From the NCBI RefSeq assembly GCF_035593265.1, contig NZ_CP141614.1, forward strand, positions 2,418,001 to 2,482,000: 64,000 nt of DNA. Reading direction: 5' to 3'. Positions 23,149 through 31,790 of this stretch are shown piece after piece (within the stretch, counting starts at the first letter, position 1; each line of letters opens with the position of its first letter). Position numbers and translations under genes: made by a program. The DNA is from Limnochorda sp. LNt. Its GTDB lineage: Bacteria > Bacillota > Limnochordia > Limnochordales > Geochordaceae. A model generated the notes under the pieces. That model was not told the origin of the DNA. It saw nothing but the letters and a program-made list of their open reading frames with translations, and did no database searches.

Positions 23149-25019
23149 TCGTCGGCCTCCAGGCTCTGCAGCCGCCACAGGGTGTAGTAGAGCCCCCGTC
23201 GGGCCAGGAGCTCCCGGTGCGTGCCCTGCTCGCGCACCTGGCCCCGGTGGAGCACGACGATGCGGTCCGCGTGGGCCACCGTGGCCAGGCGGTGGGCCAC
23301 GATGATCAGGGTGCGCTGGCCCGCCATGGAGCGGATGGCCTGCTGCACCAGGGCCTCCGTCTCGCTGTCGACGCTGGCGGTGGCCTCGTCGAGCACCAGC
23401 ACCGGGGGATCCAGGGCCGCCGCTCGCGCCAGGGCGATGAGCTGCCGTTGACCGGCCGAGAGCCCCGCCCCCCGCTCGCTGATGGCGTGAGCGTAGCCAC
23501 CGGGCAGGGCCTCGATGATGGCGTCGGCGCCCACCTGCCGGGCCGCCTGGCGGATCCGCTCCATGTCGAGCGCGTCGGGGGAGGCCGCCCCGTCGGCCTG
23601 CCCGTCGCCGCGCAGCCCGAAGCCGATGTTGTAGGCGATGGTCCCGGAGAAGAGCACCGGCTCCTGCAGCACGACCCCCACCTGGCGACGCAGCCAGTCG
23701 GTGGGCACGTCGCGCACGTCCACCCCGTCGAGGAGCACCGCCCCTCGCTGGACGTCGTAGAGCCGGCTCAAGAGCGAGACGATGGAGCTCTTGCCGGCGC
23801 CCGTCGCTCCCACCAGACCGATGGTCTCGCCGGGCCGCGCCTCGATGGAGACGTCCTCGAGCACCCAATCCTGCCCGTGGTAGGCGAACCAGACCCCCCG
23901 CAGCTCTACGTGGCCCCGGGCCCGGGCCGGCACCGGCGCCGGCCTCGCCGGCTCGGGGATGGCCGTACGGTCGTCGAGGATCTGGAAGATCCGCTCCGAC
24001 GACGCCATGGCCGCCTGCAGGACGTTGTACTTCTCCGCCAGGTCGCCGATGGGCTGGAACATCTGGCGGACGTAGCTCAAGAAGGCGTACAGCACGCCGT
24101 ACTCCACCTGGCCCCCGGCCACCCGGACGCCGCCGTACCACAGCACCGCCGCCACCGCGGCATTTCCCAGGAAGTCGATGGCCGGTCGAAACGTGGCGAA
24201 GACCGACAGCTCGCCCATGCTGGCCCGCAGGTAGGCGCCGTTCTCCTCGTCGAAGCGCTGCATCTGGCGCACCTCGCGGGAGAGGGCCTTGACCAGCCAC
24301 ATGCCGTTGAGGTTCTCGGCCAGGAAGGCGTTGACGCGTGCCAGGTGCACCCGCACCCGCCGGAAGGCTTGCCGGGCACGGGTGCGGAACAGCCACGTCG
24401 CCACGCCCACGGGGAGCAGCCAGGCCAGGCTGGCCAGGGTGAGCGGCCCGTCCAGGCGGGCCATGGCCACCAGCACGCCGACCAACACGAAGAGGTCCCG
24501 AAAGAGGCTCACCACCACCGACGTGTACATCTCGGAGAGGGTCTCGGTGTCGTTGGCCAGCCGCGTCACGAGCCGACCGGCGGGGTGGCGGTCGAAGAAG
24601 GCCAGCGCCCGGCTCTCGACGTGGCGGAAGAGCTCGCTGCGGATGCGAAAGACGATGGACTGCCCCGTGCGCTGCATGACGAAGGTCATGGCATAGGCCA
24701 GCGCCTGCGAGGCCACCGACAGGCCCAGCAGCACGGCAGCCAGCCGCCACAGCGCCGCCCCGTGCTCCCTCAACGTGGCAGCCGAGGCGGCGTCGGCGCC
24801 CTGCGCGGCGCGCACCGCCACCACCAGGTGCTCGTCGATGGCCACCTTGAACAGATAGGGACGCGCCAGATCCGCCACCGTCACCAACAGCGACAGGACG
24901 ATCCCCACGGTGATGGGCAGCCAGTGGGGCCGTGCGTATCGCAGCAACCGGGCCAGGAGCCGCCGGTCCAGGGACCGTGCCAGCGCCTGCTCCTCGTGGA
25001 TGTCAACCGCTAGCGGCAT
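23052..25019 (-). CDS. ABC exporter half-transporter, canonical ATP site subunit
   Basis: This 655-residue fusion of a six-helix membrane domain and an ATPase domain is of the MsbA/BmrA/TM288 type. The N-terminal part includes LLARLLRYARPHWLPITVGI and the loop FFDRHPAGRLVTRLANDTETL. The ATPase has Walker A VGATGAGKSS, signature LSAGQRQLIALARA, Walker B VLVLDEATASVD with the catalytic Glu, and switch AHRLATV. It pairs with the gene upstream, which overlaps its start by 17 bases. The last 32 residues lie antisense to livF and look like an extra tail. The substrate is unknown (lipid, drug or peptide). Confidence 0.92.
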   Translation of the reverse strand: MPLAVDIHEEQALARSLDRRLLARLLRYARPHWLPITVGIVLSLLVTVADLARPYLFKVAIDEHLVVAVRAAQGADAASAATLREHGAALWRLAAVLLGLSVASQALAYAMTFVMQRTGQSIVFRIRSELFRHVESRALAFFDRHPAGRLVTRLANDTETLSEMYTSVVVSLFRDLFVLVGVLVAMARLDGPLTLASLAWLLPVGVATWLFRTRARQAFRRVRVHLARVNAFLAENLNGMWLVKALSREVRQMQRFDEENGAYLRASMGELSVFATFRPAIDFLGNAAVAAVLWYGGVRVAGGQVEYGVLYAFLSYVRQMFQPIGDLAEKYNVLQAAMASSERIFQILDDRTAIPEPARPAPVPARARGHVELRGVWFAYHGQDWVLEDVSIEARPGETIGLVGATGAGKSSIVSLLSRLYDVQRGAVLLDGVDVRDVPTDWLRRQVGVVLQEPVLFSGTIAYNIGFGLRGDGQADGAASPDALDMERIRQAARQVGADAIIEALPGGYAHAISERGAGLSAGQRQLIALARAAALDPPVLVLDEATASVDSETEALVQQAIRSMAGQRTLIIVAHRLATVAHADRIVVLHRGQVREQGTHRELLARRGLYYTLWRLQSLEADDQAAPRYASRTAGSLATSRAAPASTMRPASST

Positions 25020-26823
25020 GCCACTCCACCCGTGCCAACCCGTCGCTGCCCGTCGCCTCGGGGGCCGCCAGCTCCGCCTCGAGCCGCTGGCGTTCGTACA
25101 GTCGCGCGTACAGCCCACCGCGGCGCAGGAGCTCGGCGTGGGTCCCTCGTTCGACGACGCGCCCCTCGTCGAGCACCAGGATCTGGTCCGCCTCTCGGAC
25201 GGCCGAGAGCCGGTGCGTGATGACGATGGCGGTCCGGGTGCGCAGCACGCCCCGCAGGTCCTCCAGGATGGCGCGCTCCGTCTCGGCGTCGACCGCGCTG
25301 AGGGCGTCGTCCAGGATCAAGATGGGAGGGTCCTTGACGAGGGCCCTGGCGATGCTCGTGCGCTGCTTCTGGCCGCCCGACAAAGCCACCCCGCGCTCGC
25401 CCACCAGGGAGTCGTACCCCTGTGGGAAGCGCATCACGTCTTCGTGGATGTGGGCCAGACGCGCCGCGGCCTCCACCCGTTCCCGCACGTCGTCGCCCTC
25501 GTCGTGGGTCGGGTCGAGGCCCATGGCGATGTTGTCCGCGATGCTCACCGAGAAGAGGAAGCCATCCTGGGGCACGTAGCCGATCTGGCGGCGGAGCTCC
25601 TCCAGCTTGAGGCTGCGGACGTCCCGGCCGTCGTAGAGGATGGTGCCCGCCGGCGGGTCGTACAGCCGCAGCAGCAGTTGGGCCAGCGTGCTCTTGCCGG
25701 CGCCGGTGCGCCCCACGATCCCCACCACCTGCCCCGGCTCCACGGTGAAGCTCACGTCGCTCAGGGCAGGGCGGGTCGCCCCCGGATAGGTGAAGGTCAG
25801 GTGGCGCACCTCGATGCGGCCCGAGAGCCGGCCCGGCGAGACCGCGTCGGGGAGCTCCTCGACGTCGGGCTGCTCGGCCAGCAACGCGGCCAGGCGCTCC
25901 AGCGAGGCGCGGCCGCGCTGGACCATGTTGATGAGCCACCCGATGGAGGTCAGCGGCCAGATGAGCATCCCGAGGTAGCCCGCGAAGGCGACGAAGCGCC
26001 CCAGGCTCACCTCTCCCGAGACCACCAGACGCCCGCCCAGGAGCAGGACGACGACGTAGGCGAGGCCGACGGCCGCCTCCGTCATGGGCCCCATGATGGC
26101 CCAGACCCGCGCCAGTCGCACGTTGAGCTCGACCTGCTCGGCCGCGATGCGTTCGAAGCGGAGCCGCTCCTGCTCCTCACGAGCCAGGGCCTTGACCACC
26201 CGGATGCCGCCGATGTTCTCCTCGGCGAACTCCGTCAGGCGGCTGAAGCCCTCCTGCACCGCGCGGAAGCGACGGTGCACCTCTCGCCCGGTGTAGGTGA
26301 GGCCCGCCGACAACAGCAACAGGGGGGCCGCCGCCGCGAGGGCCAGGCGCAGGTCGGCGGAGCTCGCCATCATGGCCACCACGGCGGTGGTCATGAAGAG
26401 GGCGTCGATGCTCAGCACCACGCCCTGACCCGCCGCCATGCGGACGGCCTGCACGTCGTTGGTCAGGTGGGCCATCAGGTCGCCCACCCGGTGGCGCACG
26501 AAGTAACCCGACGACATCCGCTGCAGGTGCGCGAAGAGCTGGCGCCGCAGGTCCGCCTCCAGCAGCCGCGACGCTCCCAGCAGCAGGTGGCGCCACGCCC
26601 ATCGGCCGGAGCTGATGAGTGCGGCCAGCAAGAGCAGCGTCAAGGCCTGTCGGGCCGCGTAGGCTGCGCTCAGCTGGCCGGAGGCGAAGGCGTCGGCGAC
26701 GTCACCCAGGACCCGCGGGATGAGAAGCTGCAGGACGTCGATGACGAGCAGGACCGCGGCGCCGGCCAGGTAGCGCCACCGGTGCCGGCGCACGAAGTCC
26801 CTCAGGATGTGAAAGCCGCGCAG
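25003..26823 (-). CDS. ABC exporter half-transporter, degenerate ATP site subunit
   Basis: The 606-residue partner of a heterodimeric exporter. The membrane domain (helices from about 20 to 300) precedes an ATPase with Walker A VGRTGAGKST, signature LSGGQKQRTSIARAL, switch THRLSAV, and Walker B LILDDALSAVD. There Asp replaces the catalytic Glu, so one of the two ATP sites is degenerate, as in TM287/288 and BmrCD. GTG at 26793 would cut off the conserved start. CTG at 26823, eight bases after GAGGAGG, gives MLRGFHILRDFVRRHRWRY and is preferred. It is 31 bases downstream of the GerMN gene. Confidence 0.92.
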   Translation of the reverse strand: MRGFHILRDFVRRHRWRYLAGAAVLLVIDVLQLLIPRVLGDVADAFASGQLSAAYAARQALTLLLLAALISSGRWAWRHLLLGASRLLEADLRRQLFAHLQRMSSGYFVRHRVGDLMAHLTNDVQAVRMAAGQGVVLSIDALFMTTAVVAMMASSADLRLALAAAAPLLLLSAGLTYTGREVHRRFRAVQEGFSRLTEFAEENIGGIRVVKALAREEQERLRFERIAAEQVELNVRLARVWAIMGPMTEAAVGLAYVVVLLLGGRLVVSGEVSLGRFVAFAGYLGMLIWPLTSIGWLINMVQRGRASLERLAALLAEQPDVEELPDAVSPGRLSGRIEVRHLTFTYPGATRPALSDVSFTVEPGQVVGIVGRTGAGKSTLAQLLLRLYDPPAGTILYDGRDVRSLKLEELRRQIGYVPQDGFLFSVSIADNIAMGLDPTHDEGDDVRERVEAAARLAHIHEDVMRFPQGYDSLVGERGVALSGGQKQRTSIARALVKDPPILILDDALSAVDAETERAILEDLRGVLRTRTAIVITHRLSAVREADQILVLDEGRVVERGTHAELLRRGGLYARLYERQRLEAELAAPEATGSDGLARVEWHAASG

Positions 26824-26854
26824 GCTCCGACCCTCCTCGAGCCGGCCGTCCCGC

Positions 26855-27526
26855 TCAGAGCGGGAGGCGTTCCCGCGAGAGTTCTCCGAAGAGCAGGCCG
26901 TCTCCTGTGAAGGGGTGCTCCTCGGTGCCCGTCCGCTCGCCCTCCACCATCAAGACGACCCGCTCGACCTGCGGGACCTCCGTGGCGGTGAAGACGATCT
27001 GCCGCAAGATGCCGTCCAGGCGCATGGTCCCCGCGGTCTGCTCCAGCTCCCGCGAGAAGTCGAGGTAGGCCGTCGACCCCTCGAGCCGCACGCCGCGCAG
27101 GCGGGTCCCCTCGGGGATCTGGGTGAAGACGTCGGTCGGCTCGCCCCGGTCAGGCTGCGGCCCACCCAGCAGCTCCTGCATCACCCGCTCGAGATGCGCC
27201 TCGGGCCCCAGACCGGCCGGGACCGGCCGGGTGACGGCGACCATCTCGATGGCTCCCTGCGCACCGGCCCGGGTGAAGTAGATCCGCGCCGGCACGGTGG
27301 CCACCTGCTCCGAGCGCCCCGGACCGCTCGACAGGGTGACACGCTCCAGGTGAGCCAGGCGCTGGTCCATCTCCTCGATGCGCCGTGCCTGGCGCCCCAG
27401 CTCCTGCCGCAGCGAGAGATAGCCCGCGAGCAGGAGCCCCAGGCCCACGCCCGACGCCAGCGCCACGCTCAGCAGGCGGCGGGTCCCGGGGGTCCGGCGG
27501 CGCGCGGCCCTCTGGGTTTCGGCCAT
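26855..27526 (-). CDS. Membrane-anchored GerMN-domain protein
   Basis: From the ATG at 27526 (GGAGG seven bases upstream) the 223-residue protein has an Arg-rich start, one membrane helix (about 19-36, LSVALASGVGLGLLLAGYLSL) and a short coiled coil (LRQELGRQARRIEEMDQRLAHLE). The GerMN domain follows (RIYFTRAGAQGAIEMVAVTRPVPAGL onwards, DVFTQIPEGTRLRGVRLEGSTAYLDFSREL, VLMVEGE). GerMN domains occur in sporulation/germination proteins and in many non-sporulation envelope proteins. Its precise role is unknown. A TACAAT box on this strand (27549-27554) may be its -10. The long open frame upstream of 27526 is not coding. Confidence 0.85.
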   Translation of the reverse strand: MAETQRAARRRTPGTRRLLSVALASGVGLGLLLAGYLSLRQELGRQARRIEEMDQRLAHLERVTLSSGPGRSEQVATVPARIYFTRAGAQGAIEMVAVTRPVPAGLGPEAHLERVMQELLGGPQPDRGEPTDVFTQIPEGTRLRGVRLEGSTAYLDFSRELEQTAGTMRLDGILRQIVFTATEVPQVERVVLMVEGERTGTEEHPFTGDGLLFGELSRERLPL

Positions 27527-27595
27527 CGACTCGCCTCCTACACCCGCCATTGTACCCGTCGGCAGCGCAACGGCTGGCACCGAAGATGTTCGGGG

Positions 27596-27624
27596 GTGAC
27601 GCCGGCCCCCTCTCTGGATACAAT
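27596..27624 (+). promoter_or_regulatory. Promoter of the GAF-GGDEF gene
   Basis: GTGACG (27596-27601; four of six), 17 bases, TACAAT (27619-27624; five of six). It is divergent from the GerMN gene. The transcript would start near 27631. Confidence 0.55.
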
Positions 27625-27676
27625 CGCTAATGGCGATATGCCTTTCCAGTCCCGGGGGTTGAGGGGAAGCGAGGCC

Positions 27677-27960
27677 ATGGCATGGGGCCACGGCGTGCTC
27701 CGGCGTACCGGGAGCGTGGGGCGCGGCTCTCGTCGGCGCACGCCCTCGTACCAGGCGGCCGCCTCCATCCTGGCCGCCGGTGGCCTGGCGCTCTACGGTG
27801 GGCTGACGGCGGCGGGCGGCGGCCCCGACGTGGTCCACGTCTTGCCCGCGGCCGCGCCCATGGCGCTGGGCTTCGCCTTCGGCGCCGGCTGGGGGCTGGC
27901 GGGAGGGGCGATGGCCTCGGCCGCCGTCGCCCTGCGGCTGGGGTCGGAGCTGGAAGCCGC
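27677..27960 (+). pseudogene. Membrane N-terminus of the GGDEF protein, in a shifted frame
   Basis: A reading frame from ATG 27677 (GAGGGG about 10 bases upstream) encodes a basic start and then hydrophobic helices (QAAASILAAGGLALYGGLTAAGGG; VVHVLPAAAPMALGFAFGAGWGLAGGAMASAAVAL). It then turns into low-quality sequence. One base later, in the next frame, a further hydrophobic stretch (RWWLPTLTAAVLLRALG) leads straight into the GAF-GGDEF protein. Dropping one G from the GGGG run at 27940-27943 joins the two into one membrane protein. This may be a sequencing error, a true frameshift or slippage. Without the join the GGDEF gene has no ribosome site at its first start. Confidence 0.55.
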
Positions 27961-28001
27961 TGGGCCGGCCCCGATGGTGGCTGCCGACGCTGACGGCCGC
28001 G

Positions 28002-29117
28002 GTGCTCCTGCGTGCGCTGGGCGCGGCGAGCGGCGCGGTCGCGCGCCTGCGGGACCGCCGCACGCTCGAGCTGCTGCGGCTGGTGCGCGAGTTGCGCCGG
28101 GCCCGGGCCGTCCTTGCCGCCCTCTACGAGAGCGGCAAGCTGATCACGTCCGAGCTCGAGATGGAGCGCCTCATCGATCGGCTGTTGCGCCTGGTGAGCG
28201 ACATGTTCGGCTACCCCAACCCGGCCATCCTCTTGCTGGACGAGGACGAGGGCGCGTTGCGGCTGGCGGGGAGCTACGGCTATCACGTCCCCGAGGGCCT
28301 GGTCATCCCCGTCTCGCAGGGCCTGACGGGGTTCGTGGCGCGCACCGGGCGCGCCGTGCGAGTCGACGACGTGACCCGTGACGCCCGCTACATCGCCGGG
28401 GTGGTCGGCGCCCGCAGCGAGATGGCGGTGCCCATCCGCATGAAGGACCGGGTGTTGGGCGTGCTCAACGTGGAGAGCCTTCGCCCGGCGGCCTTCACCG
28501 ACGAGGACCTGCGGGTGCTGCAGATGGTGGCCGATCAGGCCGCCGTGGCCATCCAAAACGCTCGCCTGATGGGCCTGACGTCGCACCTGGCCGCCACCGA
28601 CGGGCTGACCGAGCTTTACAACCACCGCCACTTCATCCAGCAGCTCCAGGCGCGCCTGGAGCGGGCCCGGCAGACCGGCCTGCCCCTCTCCCTGGTGCTC
28701 ATCGATCTCGACGACTTCAAGGCGTTCAACGACCGATTCGGCCACCTGGTGGGCGACGAGGTGCTGCGGGCCGTGGGACACCTGGTGCGGCAAAGCGTCC
28801 GGCGCACCGACATGGCTGCCCGCTACGGGGGCGAGGAGTTCGCCATCCTGCTCCCTGACACCGACATCGAGGCGGCTTGTGCCTTCGCGCAGCGGATTCG
28901 GGCCGCGTTGCCCTCCGTGCACGCCTTCATCCAGCAGCTGACGGAGGGAGGCCCGCCGCTTTCGGCCAGTTTCGGGGTGGCCAGCTACCCGGTGCACGCC
29001 CGTGACTGGCGCGAGCTGCTCCAGCGCGCCGACGAGGCCTGCTACCAGGCCAAGCGCCAGGGCAAGGACCGCGTAGTGGTCTGGTCGCCGAGCTGGGAGG
29101 GTGCCCCTGCCGCGTGA
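28002..29117 (+). CDS. GAF-domain diguanylate cyclase (GGDEF)
   Basis: From GTG 28002 this 371-residue frame has a helical linker, a GAF domain (about 45-185; LITSELEMERLIDRLLRLV, ARSEMAVPIRMKDRVLGVLNVES) and a GGDEF domain with TDGLTELYNHRHF, LIDLDDFKAFND and the active GGEEF at 276-280. The RxxD inhibitory site (267-270) is intact. It should make c-di-GMP from GTP and be product-inhibited. The natural start is probably further upstream, at a membrane domain now in another frame (27677-27960). The nuclease gene overlaps its stop as GTGA. Confidence 0.9.
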   Translation: MLLRALGAASGAVARLRDRRTLELLRLVRELRRARAVLAALYESGKLITSELEMERLIDRLLRLVSDMFGYPNPAILLLDEDEGALRLAGSYGYHVPEGLVIPVSQGLTGFVARTGRAVRVDDVTRDARYIAGVVGARSEMAVPIRMKDRVLGVLNVESLRPAAFTDEDLRVLQMVADQAAVAIQNARLMGLTSHLAATDGLTELYNHRHFIQQLQARLERARQTGLPLSLVLIDLDDFKAFNDRFGHLVGDEVLRAVGHLVRQSVRRTDMAARYGGEEFAILLPDTDIEAACAFAQRIRAALPSVHAFIQQLTEGGPPLSASFGVASYPVHARDWRELLQRADEACYQAKRQGKDRVVVWSPSWEGAPAA

Positions 29118-29707
29118 GTCCGCTGCCCCGCCCGACGCTGCGCCGCCGCTCGTCGTTGCCCCGGCGTGCCCCGGCCAGGGGCCGACGCGTACTGGTCGCG
29201 GCGTTGCTGCTGACCATGGCCGCCGTCGCCTACGCCCGCATGACGACCCGGTGGGCGCCCGCCCCCGACGCGGCCGACCTGGCCCGCCTCAAGCCGCCCG
29301 AGGGAGCCGTCCTCCTGACCGACCGGGTCGTCGACGTCATCGATGCCGACACCATCCGCACGGCCCGGTACGGTCGGGTGCGCTACATCGGCATCGACAC
29401 GCCCGAGCTGGACGACCCCGATCCCGACGTGCGGCGCATGGCCCAGGAGGCCCGGCGGGCCAACGCGCGGCTGGTGGCCGGACGACAGGTCCAGCTCCTG
29501 CCGGACGTGCAGAGCCACGACCGCTACGGCCGGCTGCTGGCCTACGTCTGGGTCGACGGGCTCTTCGTCAATGCCTGGCTGGTCCAGCAGCGCTACGCGG
29601 CCGTCATGACCGTGCCGCCCAATGTGCGCTACGCAGCCCAGCTGGTCGAGCTCGAGCGCGACGCCCGCCGCTCGGGGCGGGGGCTGTGGGCGGCGAGGGC
29701 TCGCTAG
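29114..29707 (+). CDS. Thermonuclease-family (SNase) protein, membrane-anchored or secreted
   Basis: The 197-residue protein has a basic N-terminus with one hydrophobic helix (about 26-40) and then a staphylococcal-nuclease fold. It reads VVDVIDADTIR, VRYIGIDTPEL, DRYGRLLAYVWVDG and ARRSGRGLWAA. Residues equivalent to the catalytic Arg35, Glu43 and Arg87 of S. aureus nuclease are present (Arg90, Glu98, Arg140). It is predicted to cut DNA or RNA outside the cytoplasm. GTG at 29114 overlaps the stop of the diguanylate cyclase, so the two are co-translated. Confidence 0.9.
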   Translation: MSPLPRPTLRRRSSLPRRAPARGRRVLVAALLLTMAAVAYARMTTRWAPAPDAADLARLKPPEGAVLLTDRVVDVIDADTIRTARYGRVRYIGIDTPELDDPDPDVRRMAQEARRANARLVAGRQVQLLPDVQSHDRYGRLLAYVWVDGLFVNAWLVQQRYAAVMTVPPNVRYAAQLVELERDARRSGRGLWAARAR

Positions 29708-29714
29708 CACCTCC

Positions 29715-30200
29715 TCACAGCTTGTAGCCGAAGCGCCTCAAGAGCGCCTTGCGCTCCTGGATCTCCTGCTCGCCCTCGACCCCCTTGACGGCCAGGCCGT
29801 CGACCACGCCCAGCACGCCGCGCCCCTGATCGGTCTCTGCCACCACCACCTGCACGGGATTGGCCGTGGCGCAGAAGATCCGGCAGACCTCGGGCACCTG
29901 CTTGATGGCGTTGAGGACGTTGATGGGAAAGCCGTCCTCCATGACGATGACGAAGAAGTGGCCCGCCCCCACCCTCTGGGCGTTGGCCACGGCCGCCTGC
30001 TCGAGCCGGGCGTCGTTGCCCGAGTGCCGCACCAGGCACGGCCCCGATGCCTCGTTGAAGGCGATGCCGAATCGGATGCGACCGCCGGCGTTGGCCATGG
30101 CCTCGTGGAGGTCCTCGACCGTCTTGATGAAGTGGCTCTGGCCCAGGATGACGTTGGCCTCATCGGGCTTGTCGATAGGGACCAGCTCCAGCTGCACCAT
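29715..30200 (-). CDS. Adenosine-specific kinase (DUF355)
   Basis: This 161-residue protein matches the small archaeal/bacterial adenosine-specific kinase family almost end to end, as I recall it: EANVILGQSHFIKTVEDLHEAM, IRFGIAFNEASGPCLVRHSGND, GAGHFFVIVMEDGFPINVLNAIK, VPEVCRIFCATANPVQVVVAET, QGRGVLGVVDGLAVKGVE. The function was proposed from a structure of an archaeal member. I place the start at ATG 30200, behind GGAGGAGGGTGAGG; GTG 30206 is too close. Its start lies 41 bases inside the DUF429 gene. It is the last gene of a four-gene operon led by the HD-GYP protein. Confidence 0.9.
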   Translation of the reverse strand: MVQLELVPIDKPDEANVILGQSHFIKTVEDLHEAMANAGGRIRFGIAFNEASGPCLVRHSGNDARLEQAAVANAQRVGAGHFFVIVMEDGFPINVLNAIKQVPEVCRIFCATANPVQVVVAETDQGRGVLGVVDGLAVKGVEGEQEIQERKALLRRFGYKL

Positions 30201-30933
30201 CCTCACCCTCCTCCCGCCAGGGATGTGCCGCCCCGGGCTTCGGCAGCGGCGTCACGAGATAGGCTGTCTCGCCCTCCCCCAACCGGGCGCAACGGGCCGT
30301 ACCCCACCGGTGCCAGAAGGCGGCGACATGGGCGCAGATCAAGGCATCCAGCAGGCTCTCCATCCGCTCCACCGCGGCCCTCGACTCCGCAGCCTCCCCT
30401 GGCTCGGGCAGCCACGGCACGCCGTCGACGTCCAGTGGCGGGTCGGCGCCGGCACGTCGCCGCAGCAGCGTCGCCAGCCGCTGCAGCCCCGCCAGCCGCT
30501 CGTGCCGCGAGCCCCGCTTGTAGGCCAGCGGGGCCGGCAGGTCCAGCCACGCGACGAGCGCGGCGTGCGGGTAGACTTCGATGACCGGGCATCCTCGGCC
30601 TGCCAGCCGCTCCACGAGCCGCTCGCCCCGCAGGCCGCCGTAGACCTGGAGCAGCCGGCGGCGGCTGGCTGCGTGGACGCCGAGGCGCCGGCCCGCGAAC
30701 AGCCGCATCAAGGCCCGATCGACCGCTCGGTGCCCCGTCTCGTTGGGTACGCACAGCGGGGCATCGACGGCGACCATGGCCGGCTCGTCCCGAGTCTGCG
30801 CGAGGCAGAAGCTGGCCACGGCCTCCAGCTCGACCCGGTAGGCCCACGACTCGACCCGGCCCCGCTCGTCGAGCACGACCAGGCCGCTTCCCCGGTGGTC
30901 GGTCCAGGCCAGGTCCACCCCGACGAACCGCAT
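30160..30933 (-). CDS. DUF429-family protein (predicted RNase H-like nuclease)
   Basis: The 257-residue protein starts MRFVGVDLAWTDHRGSGLVV, the first beta-strand with an acidic residue typical of DUF429. AVDAPLCVPNETGHRAVDRALMRLF, CPVIEVYPHAALVAWLDL and YKRGS follow, and ALICAHVAAFW lies near the end. DUF429 is predicted to adopt an RNase H fold and act as a nuclease; no member I know has a settled function. ATG at 30933 shares one base with the upstream hydrolase stop (TGATG). It overlaps the adenosine kinase gene by 41 bases. Confidence 0.8.
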   Translation of the reverse strand: MRFVGVDLAWTDHRGSGLVVLDERGRVESWAYRVELEAVASFCLAQTRDEPAMVAVDAPLCVPNETGHRAVDRALMRLFAGRRLGVHAASRRRLLQVYGGLRGERLVERLAGRGCPVIEVYPHAALVAWLDLPAPLAYKRGSRHERLAGLQRLATLLRRRAGADPPLDVDGVPWLPEPGEAAESRAAVERMESLLDALICAHVAAFWHRWGTARCARLGEGETAYLVTPLPKPGAAHPWREEGEDGAAGAGPYRQAR

Positions 30934-31790
30934 CAGTCGTCACGGAGCGCCCCGGCTCCGAGCATCCAGAGCAGCCAGGAGAGCGCCCTCGCCTCCATGG
31001 GCGGCGTCAGGCGATGCCCCAGAGCGGGGTAGAGGACCAACTGCAGCCGCTCGCCGGCGTCGGGCCGCCCGGCCACCAAGGCGCGGTACAAGGCCCGCAC
31101 CTCGTCGACGTCGACGACCGGATCCCGTCCGCCGCCCACCAGCAGGACGGCACAGCGGCGCAACCGCTCGGCCCGCTCGTCCAGGTCACCGGGGTGGAGC
31201 AAGGGGGCACGGGCCGGATCCACGGGGCGCCTCAGCGCCTCGGGCGAGCACCGCACTCCTGCCTCGGCCAGGACATTGGCCATCGCTGGGGGGATGCGGC
31301 GCCAGCCGGGACCGCTCAGCACCGCCGCCACCGCCACCACCCGCCCCTGCTCCGACGCCCCCTCGCCGAGGGTCTCGGCCAGACGGAGCGCGACCCAACC
31401 GCCCGCCGAGACCCCCATCAGCCCCACGCGCCCGGGGTCGACGCCAGGTGAGCCCGCCAGCGCCTCGACCGCCTGCCGCGCGCGCCGGAGCGCCTCCTCC
31501 AGCCAGGCCTCGAGGCGGCCGGTGATGTCCGGAGCTCCCGCCGCTCCGAGAGGGTGCACCCGCCCCAAGGTGGCCGCCACCACGCCACCGCGGGCCAGGC
31601 GGTACATCGCCGCGTAGAGGGAGCCCGGCTCCTGGAAGAGCCCCGGCAGCAGCAACACGACGGGCGCGCGGCGCCGACCGGGGGAGGGGCGAGCCATCAC
31701 CAACCGCTGGCCGTCCGCCTCGACGGGACGCAGGATGACGGCGGGCCCGGCCAGCTGCTCCACCTCCCCGGCACGACGCCGGGGCGTCAC
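30933..31790 (-). CDS. Alpha/beta-hydrolase
   Basis: The 285-residue protein has the strand-turn VVLLLPGLFQEPGSLYAAMYRLARGG, the nucleophile elbow G-V-S-A-G-G in RVGLMGVSAGGWVALRLAE, an acidic loop (VGGGRDPVVDVDEVRALY) and a final His (YPALGHRLTPP). These supply a Ser-Asp-His triad. No signal peptide is seen. It resembles dienelactone-hydrolase or prolyl-oligopeptidase-type enzymes; the substrate is unknown. Its GTG start overlaps the stop of the HD-GYP/GGDEF gene as GTGA. Confidence 0.82.
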   Translation of the reverse strand: MTPRRRAGEVEQLAGPAVILRPVEADGQRLVMARPSPGRRRAPVVLLLPGLFQEPGSLYAAMYRLARGGVVAATLGRVHPLGAAGAPDITGRLEAWLEEALRRARQAVEALAGSPGVDPGRVGLMGVSAGGWVALRLAETLGEGASEQGRVVAVAAVLSGPGWRRIPPAMANVLAEAGVRCSPEALRRPVDPARAPLLHPGDLDERAERLRRCAVLLVGGGRDPVVDVDEVRALYRALVAGRPDAGERLQLVLYPALGHRLTPPMEARALSWLLWMLGAGALRDD

